A stretch of DNA of 54,045 nucleotides from Desulfuromonas sp. (GCF_002868845.1 NZ_PKUB01000048.1:152173-206217); one strand, 5' to 3'; positions 1-7,716 are shown, counted from the first letter of the stretch. Translations and numbers: made by a program. Notes: generated from the letters alone by a model not told the origin.

Positions 1-1109
1 GAGTTGATGAAGTTGCTGAAGTAGGGGATGCCGTACTTGGCGGTCATCTCCCAGATCGGCTGGAAGCGGTGGCTGTCCCAGTCGAAGCCGGCGGTGATGT
101 TGTAGGTGGGGATGGGAAAGGAGAAGATCCGTCCCGAGGAGTCCCCCTCCATCATCACTTCGCAGAAGGCGCGGTTGAACAGGTCCATCTCTTCCTGGAA
201 CTCGCCGTAGGTCTCGGCCATCAGCTCCCCGCCGCGGATCACCGCCTCGTCCGCCATGTTGCGCGGGCAGGTCATGTCCATGGTGATGTTGGTGAAGGGG
301 GTCTGGAACCCGACCCGCGTCGGGACGTTCATGTTGAAGATGAACTCCTGCAGGCACTGCTTGACCTCGGCGTAGCCGAGCCCCTCGTAGCGGATGAAAG
401 GGGCGAGCAGGGTGTCGAAGTTGGCGAAGGCCTGGGCCCCGGCGGCCTCCCCCTGCAGGGTGTAGAAGAAATTCACCGTCTGGCCGAGGGCGGTGCGGAA
501 GCGCTTGGGCGGGGCGCTCTGGATCTTGCCGTAGGCGCCCGTGAAGCCTTTCAGCAGCAGGTCTTTCAGGTCCCAGCCGCAGCAGTAGACGCTGAGCATG
601 CCCAGGTCGTGAATGTGGAAGTCCCCGTCCCGGTGGGCGTCGGCGACGTAGGAGGGGTAGATCTTGTTGAGCCAGTAGTTGCTGGTGATGTTGGCGGCGA
701 CGTGGTTGTTGAGCCCCTGAAGGGAGTAGCCCATGTTGGCGTTTTCGTTGACCCGCCAGTCTTCCTGGGTCAGGTAGGAGTCGATCGCCTCGATCGACGC
801 CTTCATGAATTCCCGGGTCTCGCGCAGGGATTCGTGCTGCTTGCGGTAGAGGATATAGCCCTTGGCGACCTGGGCGTGGCCGTTTTCGATGAGGATCTTC
901 TCGACCAGGTCCTGGACGTTCTCCACCGTCGGAATGCGCTCGTCCTTGTAGATGACCTCCAGAATCCCCACCACTTGGCGGGAGATGTCCGCAGCCTTGT
1001 CCATGTCGGTGCCGCCCGCGGCGCGCACCGCCTTCTTGATCGCCTCGTTGATCTTCCCCTCGTCGAAGGGGTCGAGCCGCCCGTCCCGCTTGCGAATAAA
1101 TTCCAACAT
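1..1109 (-). CDS. nrdD: Anaerobic ribonucleoside-triphosphate reductase, large subunit (N-terminal part)
   Basis: This is the oxygen-sensitive class III reductase that makes dNTPs in the cytoplasm using a glycyl radical. The window holds 369 codons from the ATG at 1109; the gene runs off the left edge, so the zinc-binding Cys cluster and the Gly-radical loop are not visible. An N-terminal ATP-cone (about residues 1-90, starting MLEFIRKRDGRLDPFDEG) allows allosteric control. It is followed by the reductase core with HIHDLGMLSVYCCGWDL and NVPTRVGFQTPFTNIT. A GGAGGG ribosome site sits just upstream. Paired NrdR-like boxes precede the promoter. The nrdG activase is not in view and may lie beyond the left edge. 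Identification is firm. Confidence 0.95.
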   Translation of the reverse strand, partial: MLEFIRKRDGRLDPFDEGKINEAIKKAVRAAGGTDMDKAADISRQVVGILEVIYKDERIPTVENVQDLVEKILIENGHAQVAKGYILYRKQHESLRETREFMKASIEAIDSYLTQEDWRVNENANMGYSLQGLNNHVAANITSNYWLNKIYPSYVADAHRDGDFHIHDLGMLSVYCCGWDLKDLLLKGFTGAYGKIQSAPPKRFRTALGQTVNFFYTLQGEAAGAQAFANFDTLLAPFIRYEGLGYAEVKQCLQEFIFNMNVPTRVGFQTPFTNITMDMTCPRNMADEAVIRGGELMAETYGEFQEEMDLFNRAFCEVMMEGDSSGRIFSFPIPTYNITAGFDWDSHRFQPIWEMTAKYGIPYFSNFIN

Positions 1110-1148
1110 TGGCACCGCCCTCCCTGATTAGAATCCAAGATTAGCGTG

Positions 1149-1176
1149 AATTTAGCACAGTGCCTTTTGGTGTCAA
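1149..1176 (-). promoter_or_regulatory. Probable sigma-70 promoter of nrdD
   Basis: On the minus strand TTGACA (1171-1176) and TAAATT (1149-1154) are separated by 16 bp, about 40 bp upstream of the nrdD start codon. The -35 is a perfect consensus match. The assignment rests on motif and position only. Confidence 0.6.
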
Positions 1177-1184
1177 GGCAAAAA

Positions 1185-1232
1185 GCACAACATCTAGATT
1201 AGAATTGGAGGCAGGCGTACAACATGTTGTGA
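1185..1232. promoter_or_regulatory. Tandem NrdR-type boxes upstream of nrdD
   Basis: Two 16-bp elements, 1185-1200 (gcaCAACATCTAGatt) and 1217-1232 (gtaCAACATGTTGtga), both fit the NrdR consensus acaCwAtATaTwGtgt. Their centres are exactly 32 bp apart, about three helical turns, which is the usual NrdR pair spacing. The second contains a perfect 12-bp palindrome (1219-1230). They lie just upstream of the -35, so the ATP/dATP-responsive repressor NrdR probably controls nrdD. Confidence 0.75.
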
Positions 1233-1360
1233 ACAACCGGGGGGACAGGCTGTGGACGAAAGGTGGATGCGCTGCCCTCAGGGCCCGCCCGTCTTGACCC
1301 TCCGGGGGGAGCGTGCTAAACAGGGAAGGTCTGCACACCCCTCTTCGCTGCGAGGAACCC

Positions 1361-1780
1361 ATGGCCGATCTGGTCCGCTTCGGCATCTCCATAGACGACA
1401 GCCTCCTGGAGCGCTTCGACGATCTCATCGCCCGCAAGGGCTACGGCAACCGCTCCGAGGCGATCCGGGATCTGATCCGGGGAGCCCTGGTGGAGGACCA
1501 ATGGGCTCGGGGCGAGGAGGAGACCGTGGGAACCGTCACCCTGGTCTACGACCACCACACCCGGGACCTGGGAGACAAACTCACCGAACGGCAGCACTCC
1601 CACCATGACGCCATCATCTCCGCTCTGCACGTTCACCTCGACCACCACAACTGCATCGAAGTGGTGGTGGTGAAGGGGAAGGCCAGAGAGGTGAAGCGCC
1701 TGGCCGACGAGTTGATCGGCACCAAGGGGGTCAAGCACGGCAAATTGGTGACGACTACCACCGGCAGGGACCTGGGCTGA
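1361..1780 (+). CDS. nikR: Nickel-responsive transcriptional regulator NikR
   Basis: This 139-residue regulator has a ribbon-helix-helix DNA-binding N-terminus ([16 protein letters not shown], then [14 protein letters not shown]) and a C-terminal ACT-like nickel-binding domain. The high-affinity nickel ligands are all present: the His run in QHSHHD, the pair in [11 protein letters not shown] and the Cys of the same segment, matching E. coli H76, H87, H89 and C95. The ATG at 1361 is preferred because the domain starts there; the frame remains open upstream. It lies directly before cbiQ/cbiO, as expected for a regulator of nickel transport. Length equals the family norm. Confidence 0.93.
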   Translation: MADLVRFGISIDDSLLERFDDLIARKGYGNRSEAIRDLIRGALVEDQWARGEEETVGTVTLVYDHHTRDLGDKLTERQHSHHDAIISALHVHLDHHNCIEVVVVKGKAREVKRLADELIGTKGVKHGKLVTTTTGRDLG

Positions 1781-1813
1781 CCGGGAGGGTCGGGGAGCTT
1801 TTTTTTGTTCCGG

Positions 1814-1841
1814 GGTAGCACAAAAAAGAAAATGGTAGTAC
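1814..1841. promoter_or_regulatory. Candidate NikR operator: GGTAGYAC direct repeats
   Basis: GGTAGCAC (1814-1821) and GGTAGTAC (1834-1841) are repeated 20 bp apart in an A-rich stretch between nikR and cbiQ. The second copy sits in the near-palindrome GGTAGTACC. Position suggests a metal-responsive control site. The orientation is direct rather than the inverted GTGTTAC/GTAACAC layout reported for NikR in related bacteria, so the assignment is weak. Confidence 0.3.
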
Positions 1842-1875
1842 CGGCGCCCCGGTTTCGGCGGGGAGGATGCGGACC

Positions 1876-2688
1876 ATGAGTCAAGTCGCCTCGGCCTATC
1901 TGGATATTCGCGCCCTGGAGGCCCTGGCCGGGATGGAGAGCACCGTCCACCGCCTCGACCCCCGGGCCAAGCTGGTGACGACCCTGGTCTTCATCGTCGC
2001 GGTGGTCTCCTTCGGCCGCTACGAGATCTCCGCCCTGCTCCCCTTTTTCCTTTTCCCCGCCGCGCTGGTCGGCATGGGGCGACTGCCCCTGAGTGTTCTG
2101 AGTCGCAAGCTGCTGCTCGCCGCCCCCTTCGTCCTCCTGGTGGGAATCTTCAACCCGCTGATCGACCGGGAGACCCTCCTTGTCCTGGGACCGCTGGAGG
2201 TATCGGGGGGCTGGGTCTCCCTGGCCTCCCTGGCGCTGCGCTTCGTGCTTTCCGTCGGCGCGGTCCTCATCCTGATCGCCACCACCGGCATGCAGGGCAT
2301 CGCCCTCGCCCTGGGGCGCCTCGGCGCGCCGCGGGTCCTGGTGGTGCAGCTCCTCTTTCTCTACCGCTACCTCTTCGTCCTGGTAGAGGAGGGCAGCCGC
2401 CTGGTGAGGGCCCGCGCCCAGCGCTCCTTCGGCAGCCGGGGCCTGGGAATAGGCGTTTTCGCCCATCTGCTGAGGCAGTGGCTCCTGCGCACCCTGGACC
2501 GTGCCGGGCGAATCCACCTGGCGATGCTGGGGCGGGGTTTCGACGGCGAGGTCCACCTGCTGCGCAGGCTCCATTTCGGACGCCGGGAGGCCCTCTTTAC
2601 CCTCGGCTGGTCGGCCGCCTTTTTGGCCTTTCGCCTTGTCAACCTGCCCCGCCTGCTGGGGGGCCTGATCACGGAGGTGATGCGATGA
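1876..2688 (+). CDS. cbiQ: ECF-type metal transporter, transmembrane T component (CbiQ/NikQ family)
   Basis: This is a 270-residue integral membrane protein that couples the ATPase to the substrate-binding subunit of an energy-coupling-factor nickel or cobalt importer. The typical early segment HRLDPRAKLVTTLVFIVAVV is followed by several hydrophobic helices, and the two Ala-Arg coupling motifs appear as RARAQRSFGSRG and AMLGRGFDG. The ATG at 1876 is chosen because the GGGAGG site abuts the alternative ATG at 1867 but is 9 bp from this one. The stop overlaps the downstream ATPase start by 4 bp (ATGA). Nickel specificity is inferred from the adjacent nikR. No CbiM/NikM subunit lies next to it. 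Confidence 0.85.
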   Translation: MSQVASAYLDIRALEALAGMESTVHRLDPRAKLVTTLVFIVAVVSFGRYEISALLPFFLFPAALVGMGRLPLSVLSRKLLLAAPFVLLVGIFNPLIDRETLLVLGPLEVSGGWVSLASLALRFVLSVGAVLILIATTGMQGIALALGRLGAPRVLVVQLLFLYRYLFVLVEEGSRLVRARAQRSFGSRGLGIGVFAHLLRQWLLRTLDRAGRIHLAMLGRGFDGEVHLLRRLHFGRREALFTLGWSAAFLAFRLVNLPRLLGGLITEVMR

Positions 2689-3434
2689 GTTCCCCCACCC
2701 TCGCCATCGAGGGCCTGGAATACGCCTATCCCGACGGCACCCGGGCCCTGCTGGGGATCACCTGCAGCATCGCCGCGGGCGAATCGGTAGCCGTGGTCGG
2801 CGCCAACGGCGCCGGCAAGTCCACCTTCCTGCTGCACCTCAACGGCTCGCTCATTTCAAAGACGGGCGCGGTGCGCCTCGCCGGGAATCGGGTCACTGCC
2901 GGAAACCTGCGCCAGGTCCGGCAGCGGGTTGGGGTGGTTTTCCAGGATCCTGATGACCAGCTCTTCATGCCCTCTGTGGAGGAGGACGTGGCCTTCGGTC
3001 CCCTCAACCTTGGCCTTCCCCGGCAGGAGGTGGAATCGCGGGTCCGGGAGGCCCTCGGCAGGGTGGGCGTTCTGCACCTGCGGCAGCGTCCTCCCTACCA
3101 TCTCTCCGGGGGGGAGAAGCGTGCCGTGGCCATCGCGGCGGTGCTCGCCATGGAGCCCGAGGTTCTTGTGCTCGACGAGCCTGCGGCAGGGCTCGATCCG
3201 CAGGCGCGCAAGCGTCTCATCGAGCTGCTGCGGGGCTTCGGGCACACCCGGATCATCGCCACCCACGACCTCGACCTGGCCCTCGATCTCTGCGGGAGGA
3301 CCCTCGTCATGGACGGTGGGCGCATCCTCGCCGACGGCCCGACGGCGGACCTGCTGCGGGACCCGGAACTGCTCGCCGCGGGGCACCTGGAGAGGCCCCT
3401 GCGCCTGCAGGGGTGCCCGGTCTGCGGCGGGTGA
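2685..3434 (+). CDS. cbiO: ECF-type metal transporter ATP-binding protein (CbiO/NikO family)
   Basis: This 249-residue ABC ATPase energises the nickel/cobalt importer from the cytoplasmic face. Motifs in order are Walker A GANGAGKST, Q-loop VFQDPDDQLF (typical of ECF ATPases), signature LSGGEKR, Walker B LVLDEPAAGLD and the H-loop ATHD. The start codon overlaps the stop of cbiQ, so translation is probably coupled. A strong hairpin terminator follows about 70 bp after the stop. Without a CbiM/NikM gene nearby the pair presumably works with a subunit encoded elsewhere. Confidence 0.9.
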   Translation: MSSPTLAIEGLEYAYPDGTRALLGITCSIAAGESVAVVGANGAGKSTFLLHLNGSLISKTGAVRLAGNRVTAGNLRQVRQRVGVVFQDPDDQLFMPSVEEDVAFGPLNLGLPRQEVESRVREALGRVGVLHLRQRPPYHLSGGEKRAVAIAAVLAMEPEVLVLDEPAAGLDPQARKRLIELLRGFGHTRIIATHDLDLALDLCGRTLVMDGGRILADGPTADLLRDPELLAAGHLERPLRLQGCPVCGG

Positions 3435-3501
3435 CCCGGCGGGGGGAAGGAAACATCCTGTGAGCTTTTGACGGATCGGCTTGGCTTCAGATCAATAGAT
3501 G

Positions 3502-3538
3502 AATCCCCCGTTGCCTGGTGGCGGCGGGGGATTTTTTT
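3502..3538 (+). terminator. Rho-independent terminator after the nikR-cbiQO cluster
   Basis: A stem formed by AATCCCCCG and CGGGGGATT, with a loop of about 14 nt, is followed by a run of seven T. It lies downstream of cbiO. Confidence 0.8.
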
Positions 3539-3829
3539 CGGGGAGATCGCCTCTGCCGATTTTCGTAGAGCCCGAGGTCTTCATGAAACATCCGATCGGT
3601 TTCAGGTCCAGCCGGACTCTGCGTTATCGTCCCGGCGATGCAGAATGGCATGTCGGAACAGAAAAGTGAAAATGACATCGGCTGCACAGGGCTCCCGGCC
3701 GGAGTGTTTCTGCCGGGGGGCTGAATCAGGCGGCCCGACCGATTGCGATCTGCCCAGAAGGGGATATCCTCAGTTTAAGAGTTTCGAAGGGAAACAGTAT
3801 GGGCAAATTCTACGGCCAGGAGGTGAAAA
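3539..3829. other. Intergenic stretch without a recognised gene
   Basis: Open frames across this stretch on both strands (for example 3468-3833 plus and 3487-3687 minus) show no family motif and run through the terminator, so they are not called as genes. The only clear signal is the AGGAGGT ribosome site at 3818-3824 belonging to the next gene. Confidence 0.5.
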
Positions 3830-4369
3830 GTGAACGCCAGGTCGGCATCCCTTGTGCTGCTTATTGCGCTGCTGCTGAACTTTGCCGGAAGGGAGGGGCT
3901 CATGGCCATGGAAATCAACTCCTCTGCCTTTGCCGATGGCGGCAGCATCCCGACCCGATACACCTGCCAGGGGGCTGACGTTTCTCCCCCGCTGGCCTGG
4001 TCGGGAATCCCGCCGGAAGCCAAAAGCCTGGTCCTCATCGTCGACGATCCCGATGCTCCCGACCCGAAGGCCCCGAAAAGAACCTGGGTGCACTGGGTGC
4101 TCTACAACCTGGCGCCGGACAGCGGCGGTCTCGCCGAGGCGGTCGAGGACCTGCCTCCAGGTTCCGGGGAAGGGCTGAACGACTGGGGCAGAACCGCCTA
4201 CGGCGGCCCCTGCCCACCGGTCGGCCGCCATCGCTACTTTCACAAGCTCTACGCCCTGGATACGGTGCTGGACGGTCTGGTTCGGCCGACCAAGGCCCAA
4301 CTCGAGGCGGCGATGACCGGTCACATCGTGGCTCGGGCCGAGTTTGTGGGCACCTACGAGAAGCATTGA
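3830..4369 (+). CDS. YbhB/YbcL-type phosphatidylethanolamine-binding family protein, exported
   Basis: This 179-residue protein belongs to the Raf-kinase-inhibitor-like PEBP family, whose bacterial members bind small anionic ligands and whose roles are poorly known. A GTG start at 3830 is supported by AGGAGGT 5 bp upstream and gives a hydrophobic N-terminus (ASLVLLIALLLNFAG), suggesting a signal peptide. An internal ATG at 3902 would give a cytoplasmic form. Diagnostic segments are DVSPPLAWSGIP, LIVDDPDAPDP, WVHWVLYNL and the GPCPPVGRHRYFHKLYALD pocket. It stands alone after the cbiO terminator. Confidence 0.88.
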   Translation: MNARSASLVLLIALLLNFAGREGLMAMEINSSAFADGGSIPTRYTCQGADVSPPLAWSGIPPEAKSLVLIVDDPDAPDPKAPKRTWVHWVLYNLAPDSGGLAEAVEDLPPGSGEGLNDWGRTAYGGPCPPVGRHRYFHKLYALDTVLDGLVRPTKAQLEAAMTGHIVARAEFVGTYEKH

Positions 4370-4501
4370 ACAAAATGTTGTCCCAATCATAGATGCCCGC
4401 TCCGTGCAACAACGAGGTTCAAGTCGGAGTTGGTGGTTTGTCGGTTCGCCTTTATTATTGCGGCTCGGTGGGGGCTGATGTTCAGCGAGAGACAGGACCG
4501 C

Positions 4502-4537
4502 AGAAAGGCCCGCCTGGACACCCGGTCGGGTCTTTCT
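4502..4537. terminator. Hairpin between the PEBP gene and the nitroreductase gene
   Basis: AGAAAGGCCCG (4502-4512) pairs with CGGGTCTTTCT (4527-4537) with a single G-T wobble. It is 130 bp past the PEBP stop and is pyrimidine-rich on its 3' side. It is probably a terminator, or an attenuator for the next gene, although no long T-run follows. Confidence 0.45.
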
Positions 4538-4620
4538 TGCTTTGCAGGGAAACAGAATTTTCACCAATCCGCTATATACTATTTCAAAAAACCAGGACAC
4601 CAACTTAAGGGAGCTACGTT

Positions 4621-5226
4621 ATGGACACCTTTGATGCCATCTATCAGCGTCGGGCAATCAAGCAATTTGACCCCAGTCACCGTCTGTCGAAGGAGGAAGA
4701 GGTCAAGCTTTTGAATGCCGCGATTCAGGCCCCCACAAGCTTCAATGCTCAACACTGGAGATTTGTCCTTGTTCGTGATCCTGACCTGCGCCGGAGAATC
4801 CGCACCGAGTACGGCAATGACCAGGCCCAGATGACCGATGCGTCCCTGCTCATCATTATGACGGCGGATCTCAAGGCGTGGGCGAAGGAGCCTCAGCGTT
4901 ATTGGCAGAATGCTCCCAAGGAGGTTGCGGACCTTCTCGTCAACTGGATGGGCCCGTTTCATGAAGGCCGTGAATGGCTGCAGCGCGACGAGGCTCAGAG
5001 GTCGATCGGTTTGGCCATGCAGAATATCATGCTGGCTGCCAAGGCGATGGGGTATGACTCCTGCCCGATGATCGGTTTCGATATTGAAAAGGTCGCCGAA
5101 CTGATCAATCTGCCTGACGACCATGTGATGGGCCCGATGGTGGCGGTCGGAAAGAAAATAAAGGACTCCTGGCCGAAACCAGGACAACTATCTCTGAACG
5201 AGGTGGTCGTCGAAGACTGTTTTTAA
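4621..5226 (+). CDS. Nitroreductase family protein
   Basis: This 201-residue FMN-dependent NAD(P)H oxidoreductase-like protein shows the N-terminal FMN-phosphate motif in YQRRAIKQFDP, the NAAIQAPTSFNAQHWRFV segment, and the late AAKAMGYDSCPMIGFD region that shapes the flavin pocket. Length and motif order match the small nitroreductase family. The physiological substrate cannot be read from sequence. An AAGGGAG site precedes the ATG. It ends in tandem TAA codons and appears monocistronic. Confidence 0.9.
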   Translation: MDTFDAIYQRRAIKQFDPSHRLSKEEEVKLLNAAIQAPTSFNAQHWRFVLVRDPDLRRRIRTEYGNDQAQMTDASLLIIMTADLKAWAKEPQRYWQNAPKEVADLLVNWMGPFHEGREWLQRDEAQRSIGLAMQNIMLAAKAMGYDSCPMIGFDIEKVAELINLPDDHVMGPMVAVGKKIKDSWPKPGQLSLNEVVVEDCF

Positions 5227-5553
5227 TAATCATAGGGGCAAAAGGTTCCCAAGATTGGCGAATTGGTGGACCCCTGCAGGCGGCTTGAACACTCGTCCCC
5301 CAGGGAGCCACCCAAACATAGGCTGGCCGAGCAAGAGCCTTCAGGTCGGTGAGACCTGGAGGCTCTTGCTCGGTCCGGTTTGGGACTTTGATGCAATTGA
5401 GAAAAGGTCTCGGGAACGTTCGGGTGGGGGTGGGCTTATAGGGAAAAAGCGGGCCGCGGGATCTCTCTTCCGAGGGTGTTCAGGGGATTGCCCAAGACTT
5501 CCGCAAGTTCTGGAAAAGCTTCTTCGGAAGCGGGTCGCGGCGAGTCGGGCGAG
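5227..5553. other. Intergenic stretch between convergent genes, with one long hairpin
   Basis: No convincing gene is present. The stretch separates the plus-strand nitroreductase gene from minus-strand znuB and contains the hairpin listed separately at 5327-5373. Confidence 0.6.
5327..5373. repeat. Near-perfect 21-bp inverted repeat (large hairpin)
   Basis: The arms 5327-5347 and 5353-5373 are complementary over 21 bp with one G-T wobble and a 5-nt loop (GGTGA). No T-run follows on either strand, so it is not a classic terminator. It may be a bidirectional transcription block between convergent genes or a copy of a dispersed palindrome. Its GGCCGAGCAAGA core recurs in the hairpin near 53.9 kb. 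Confidence 0.75.
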
Positions 5554-6342
5554 TCAGGCCCGGCCGTGGGGGATGAGGTAGGTGGCGACGAACAGCGCTG
5601 TGGCGGCCAGCACAATGGAGGGGCCGGCGGGGGTGTCCCACCGCAGGGAGGCCAGCAGCCCGCCGGCGACGGCCAGGCAGCCGAAGCCGCTCGCGGCGGC
5701 GGCCATGGCTTCGGGAGAGCGGGCGAAGCGGCGGGCCGTGGCGGCGGGGATGATGAGCAGAGAGGTGACCAGGATCAGCCCGACGACCTTCATCATGATC
5801 GCCACGACAAGGGCCATCAGGGCGAAGAAGGCCAGCTGGACCAGGTCGACGGGCAGCCCTTCGACCCGCGCCAGGTCCTCGTGGACGGTGATCGAGACCA
5901 GCGGCCTCCAGAGCAGGAGCAAGGCCCCAAGGGCCAGCGCGCCGCCTCCGAAGATCCAGGCCAGGTCGACCCGGGTGATGGCGAGGATGTCGCCAAACAG
6001 GTAGGAGATCAGGTCAATCCGCACCGTCTCCATGAAGGCCAGGGCCACCAGCCCGAGGGAGAGGGCGCTGTGGGAGAGGATGCCGAGCAGGGTGTCGTCG
6101 GCCAGGCGCCTCTGGCGCTGGAAGAGGAAGAGCAGCAGGGCCAGGAGCTGACAGATCGCCACCACCCCGAGGGTCAGGTTGAGATGCAGCAGCAGGCCGA
6201 TGGCCACCCCCAGCAGGGCGGAATGGGCAAGGGTGTCGCCGAAGTAGGCCAGCCGGCGCCACACGACGAAGGAGCCGAAGGGTCCTGCCACCGCCGCCAC
6301 CCCGATCCCGCCCAGCAGGGCACGCAGCAGGAAATCATCCAT
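5554..6342 (-). CDS. znuB: Zinc ABC transporter permease ZnuB
   Basis: This 262-residue polytopic inner-membrane permease belongs to the ABC-3 family that moves zinc (or manganese) delivered by ZnuA. Hydrophobic helices span nearly the whole length. Family landmarks are RLAYFGDTLAHSALLGVAIG near the N-terminus and LVTSLLIIPAATAR in the cytoplasmic coupling region. It is the last gene of zur-znuC-znuB, 44 bp after znuC. Zinc is inferred from the neighbouring zur-like regulator and the His-rich ZnuA. Confidence 0.92.
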   Translation of the reverse strand: MDDFLLRALLGGIGVAAVAGPFGSFVVWRRLAYFGDTLAHSALLGVAIGLLLHLNLTLGVVAICQLLALLLFLFQRQRRLADDTLLGILSHSALSLGLVALAFMETVRIDLISYLFGDILAITRVDLAWIFGGGALALGALLLLWRPLVSITVHEDLARVEGLPVDLVQLAFFALMALVVAIMMKVVGLILVTSLLIIPAATARRFARSPEAMAAAASGFGCLAVAGGLLASLRWDTPAGPSIVLAATALFVATYLIPHGRA

Positions 6343-6386
6343 GGCTCGCGCCTCCCGCCGGGAAGGCCTCCCGGTCGCCTTGCCTT

Positions 6387-7109
6387 CTAGCCCTCATGCT
6401 TGTGGTCCTTGTCGTGGGAGTAGATCGCCAGGTTCTGCACCGCCAGAGGTCCGAACAGTTCCAGGTAGGCGGGGTTGTGGGTGACCACCTCCGGGGTGCC
6501 GGTGCAGCAGACGTGGTGGTTCAGGCAGACCACCCGGTCGGTGGAGGCCATCACCAGGTGCAGGTCGTGGGAGACCATGAGGACTGCGCAGTTGCGCCGG
6601 TTCCGGATGCGGGTGATGAGCTGGAACAGCTCGACCTGCCCGTGGACGTCGACCCCCTGAACCGGCTCGTCCAGAACCAGCAGGTCGGGATCGCGCAGCA
6701 GGGCGCGGGCAAGGAGGATCCGCTGCAGTTAGCCCCCGGAGAGCGCCTGCAGCGGGGAGTCGGCGGTCTGGAGGGCGCCGACCTCTTCCAGGGTCGCCTC
6801 CAGGTCCTCCACGGCTCCCCGTCGGGCGAGGGATAGAAAGCGCCGGACGCTGAGGGGGAGGGTGCCGTCGATGTGAAGGCGCTGGGGCATATAGCCGATG
6901 CGCAGCCGGGGCCGGCGCCGCACCTGCCCGGCGGTCGGGGGAAGCAGCCCGAGGGCCACCCGCAGCAAGGTCGTCTTGCCGGCGCCGTTGGGGCCGATGA
7001 CCGTGACGATCTCCCCGGGACTGATTGCCAGGCTGACTTGTTTCAGAACCTCGCGCCCCTGCATGCGGGCGGTGGCATTCTCTATCTCGAGCAGAAAGGT
7101 GCTGCCCAT
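6387..7109 (-). pseudogene. znuC: Zinc ABC transporter ATPase ZnuC with an in-frame stop in the signature motif
   Basis: The frame encodes a 240-codon ABC ATPase for zinc import: Walker A GPNGAGKTT, Walker B LLVLDEP, H-loop VSHDLH and a His-rich C-terminus (HDKDHKHEG). Codon 127 is TAA (6729-6731), so the signature reads LSGG-stop-LQR where LSGGE/LQR is expected. Everything downstream stays in frame and keeps family motifs, so one G-to-T change at a GAA codon explains the break. A chain ending there would lack Walker B and be inactive. Either transport is lost, the stop is suppressed, or the base is a sequence error. The ATG at 7109 lies 25 bp after the zur stop. Confidence 0.9.
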
Positions 7110-7134
7110 GGGCTCCTCGCGGGGGATGGCTATT

Positions 7135-7629
7135 CTAGCGGCAGTCGGGGCAGAGCCCCTGGATCTCCAACGTTTGCTGTTGGACTTGGAAACCCGCCGC
7201 CCGGGCGCTTCTCTCGATGGCCGCAGCGACCCCGGCCTCGTCCATTTCGACGAGGTTGTGGCAGGCGCCGCAGATCAGGAACTGGCCGGTGTGGAGGGTG
7301 CCCGGCCGGGAACAGCCCACGTAGGCGTTGAGGGAGGCCAACCGGTGTACCAGGCCGTGGGCCTGCAGGAAATCGAGGGCCCGGTAGACGGTGGGCGGTG
7401 CGGCACGGCCCTCCTCGCGCAGCATGTCGAGCAGGGCGTAGGCTCCCACCGGCCGATGGCTTTGCCAGACCAGTTCGAGCACCCGGCGGCGCAGCCTGGT
7501 GAGGCGGGTGCCGTTCTTCCTGCAGATCGATTCGGCGGCCGCCAGCGCCGCGGCGACGCACCCGGCGTGGTCGTGGTCAGCGCCGGCGAAGCGAGATGGT
7601 GAAGGGGCTGATTTCGGGGCGGCGGTCAT
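7135..7629 (-). CDS. zur: Fur-family transcriptional repressor, probably Zur
   Basis: This 164-residue Fur-family metalloregulator has a winged-helix domain (RLTRLRRRVLELVWQSHRPVG, then APPTVYRALDFLQAHGLVHR) and a C-terminal metal and dimerisation domain with two CxxC pairs (CGAC and CPDC) that hold structural zinc. It heads the zur-znuC-znuB transcription unit and is divergent from znuA, which argues for zinc rather than iron sensing. The ATG at 7629 is used; an in-frame extension to 7905 crosses the promoter and is rejected. An extended His-containing N-terminus (ADHDHAG) is unusual. The gene ends in TAG. Confidence 0.88.
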   Translation of the reverse strand: MTAAPKSAPSPSRFAGADHDHAGCVAAALAAAESICRKNGTRLTRLRRRVLELVWQSHRPVGAYALLDMLREEGRAAPPTVYRALDFLQAHGLVHRLASLNAYVGCSRPGTLHTGQFLICGACHNLVEMDEAGVAAAIERSARAAGFQVQQQTLEIQGLCPDCR

Positions 7630-7659
7630 GGCAAACGGTCCTTCCTTCCTTAGTGTTAA

Positions 7660-7674
7660 TGTTATAACATAACA
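7660..7674. promoter_or_regulatory. Zur-like operator in the zur/znuA divergent region
   Basis: The 15-bp inverted repeat TGTTAT-AAC-ATAACA contains the GTTAT/ATAAC half-sites typical of Zur boxes. It sits midway between the divergent zur and znuA starts and overlaps the -10 of the minus-strand promoter, so one site could control both directions. Confidence 0.75.
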
Positions 7675-7691
7675 AATTGCATTGATGTCAA
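7662..7691 (-). promoter_or_regulatory. Probable promoter of zur-znuC-znuB
   Basis: On the minus strand TTGACA (7686-7691) precedes TTATAA (7662-7667) with an 18-bp spacer. The -10 lies inside the Zur-like palindrome, which suggests autoregulation. Confidence 0.55.
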
Positions 7692-7716
7692 CGAATCGAC
7701 TCTTCGGAGAAAGACC

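Noticed and set aside
3468-3833. A 121-codon plus-strand frame between cbiO and the PEBP gene
   Set aside because: It crosses the terminator, lacks a ribosome site, and has no recognisable motif.
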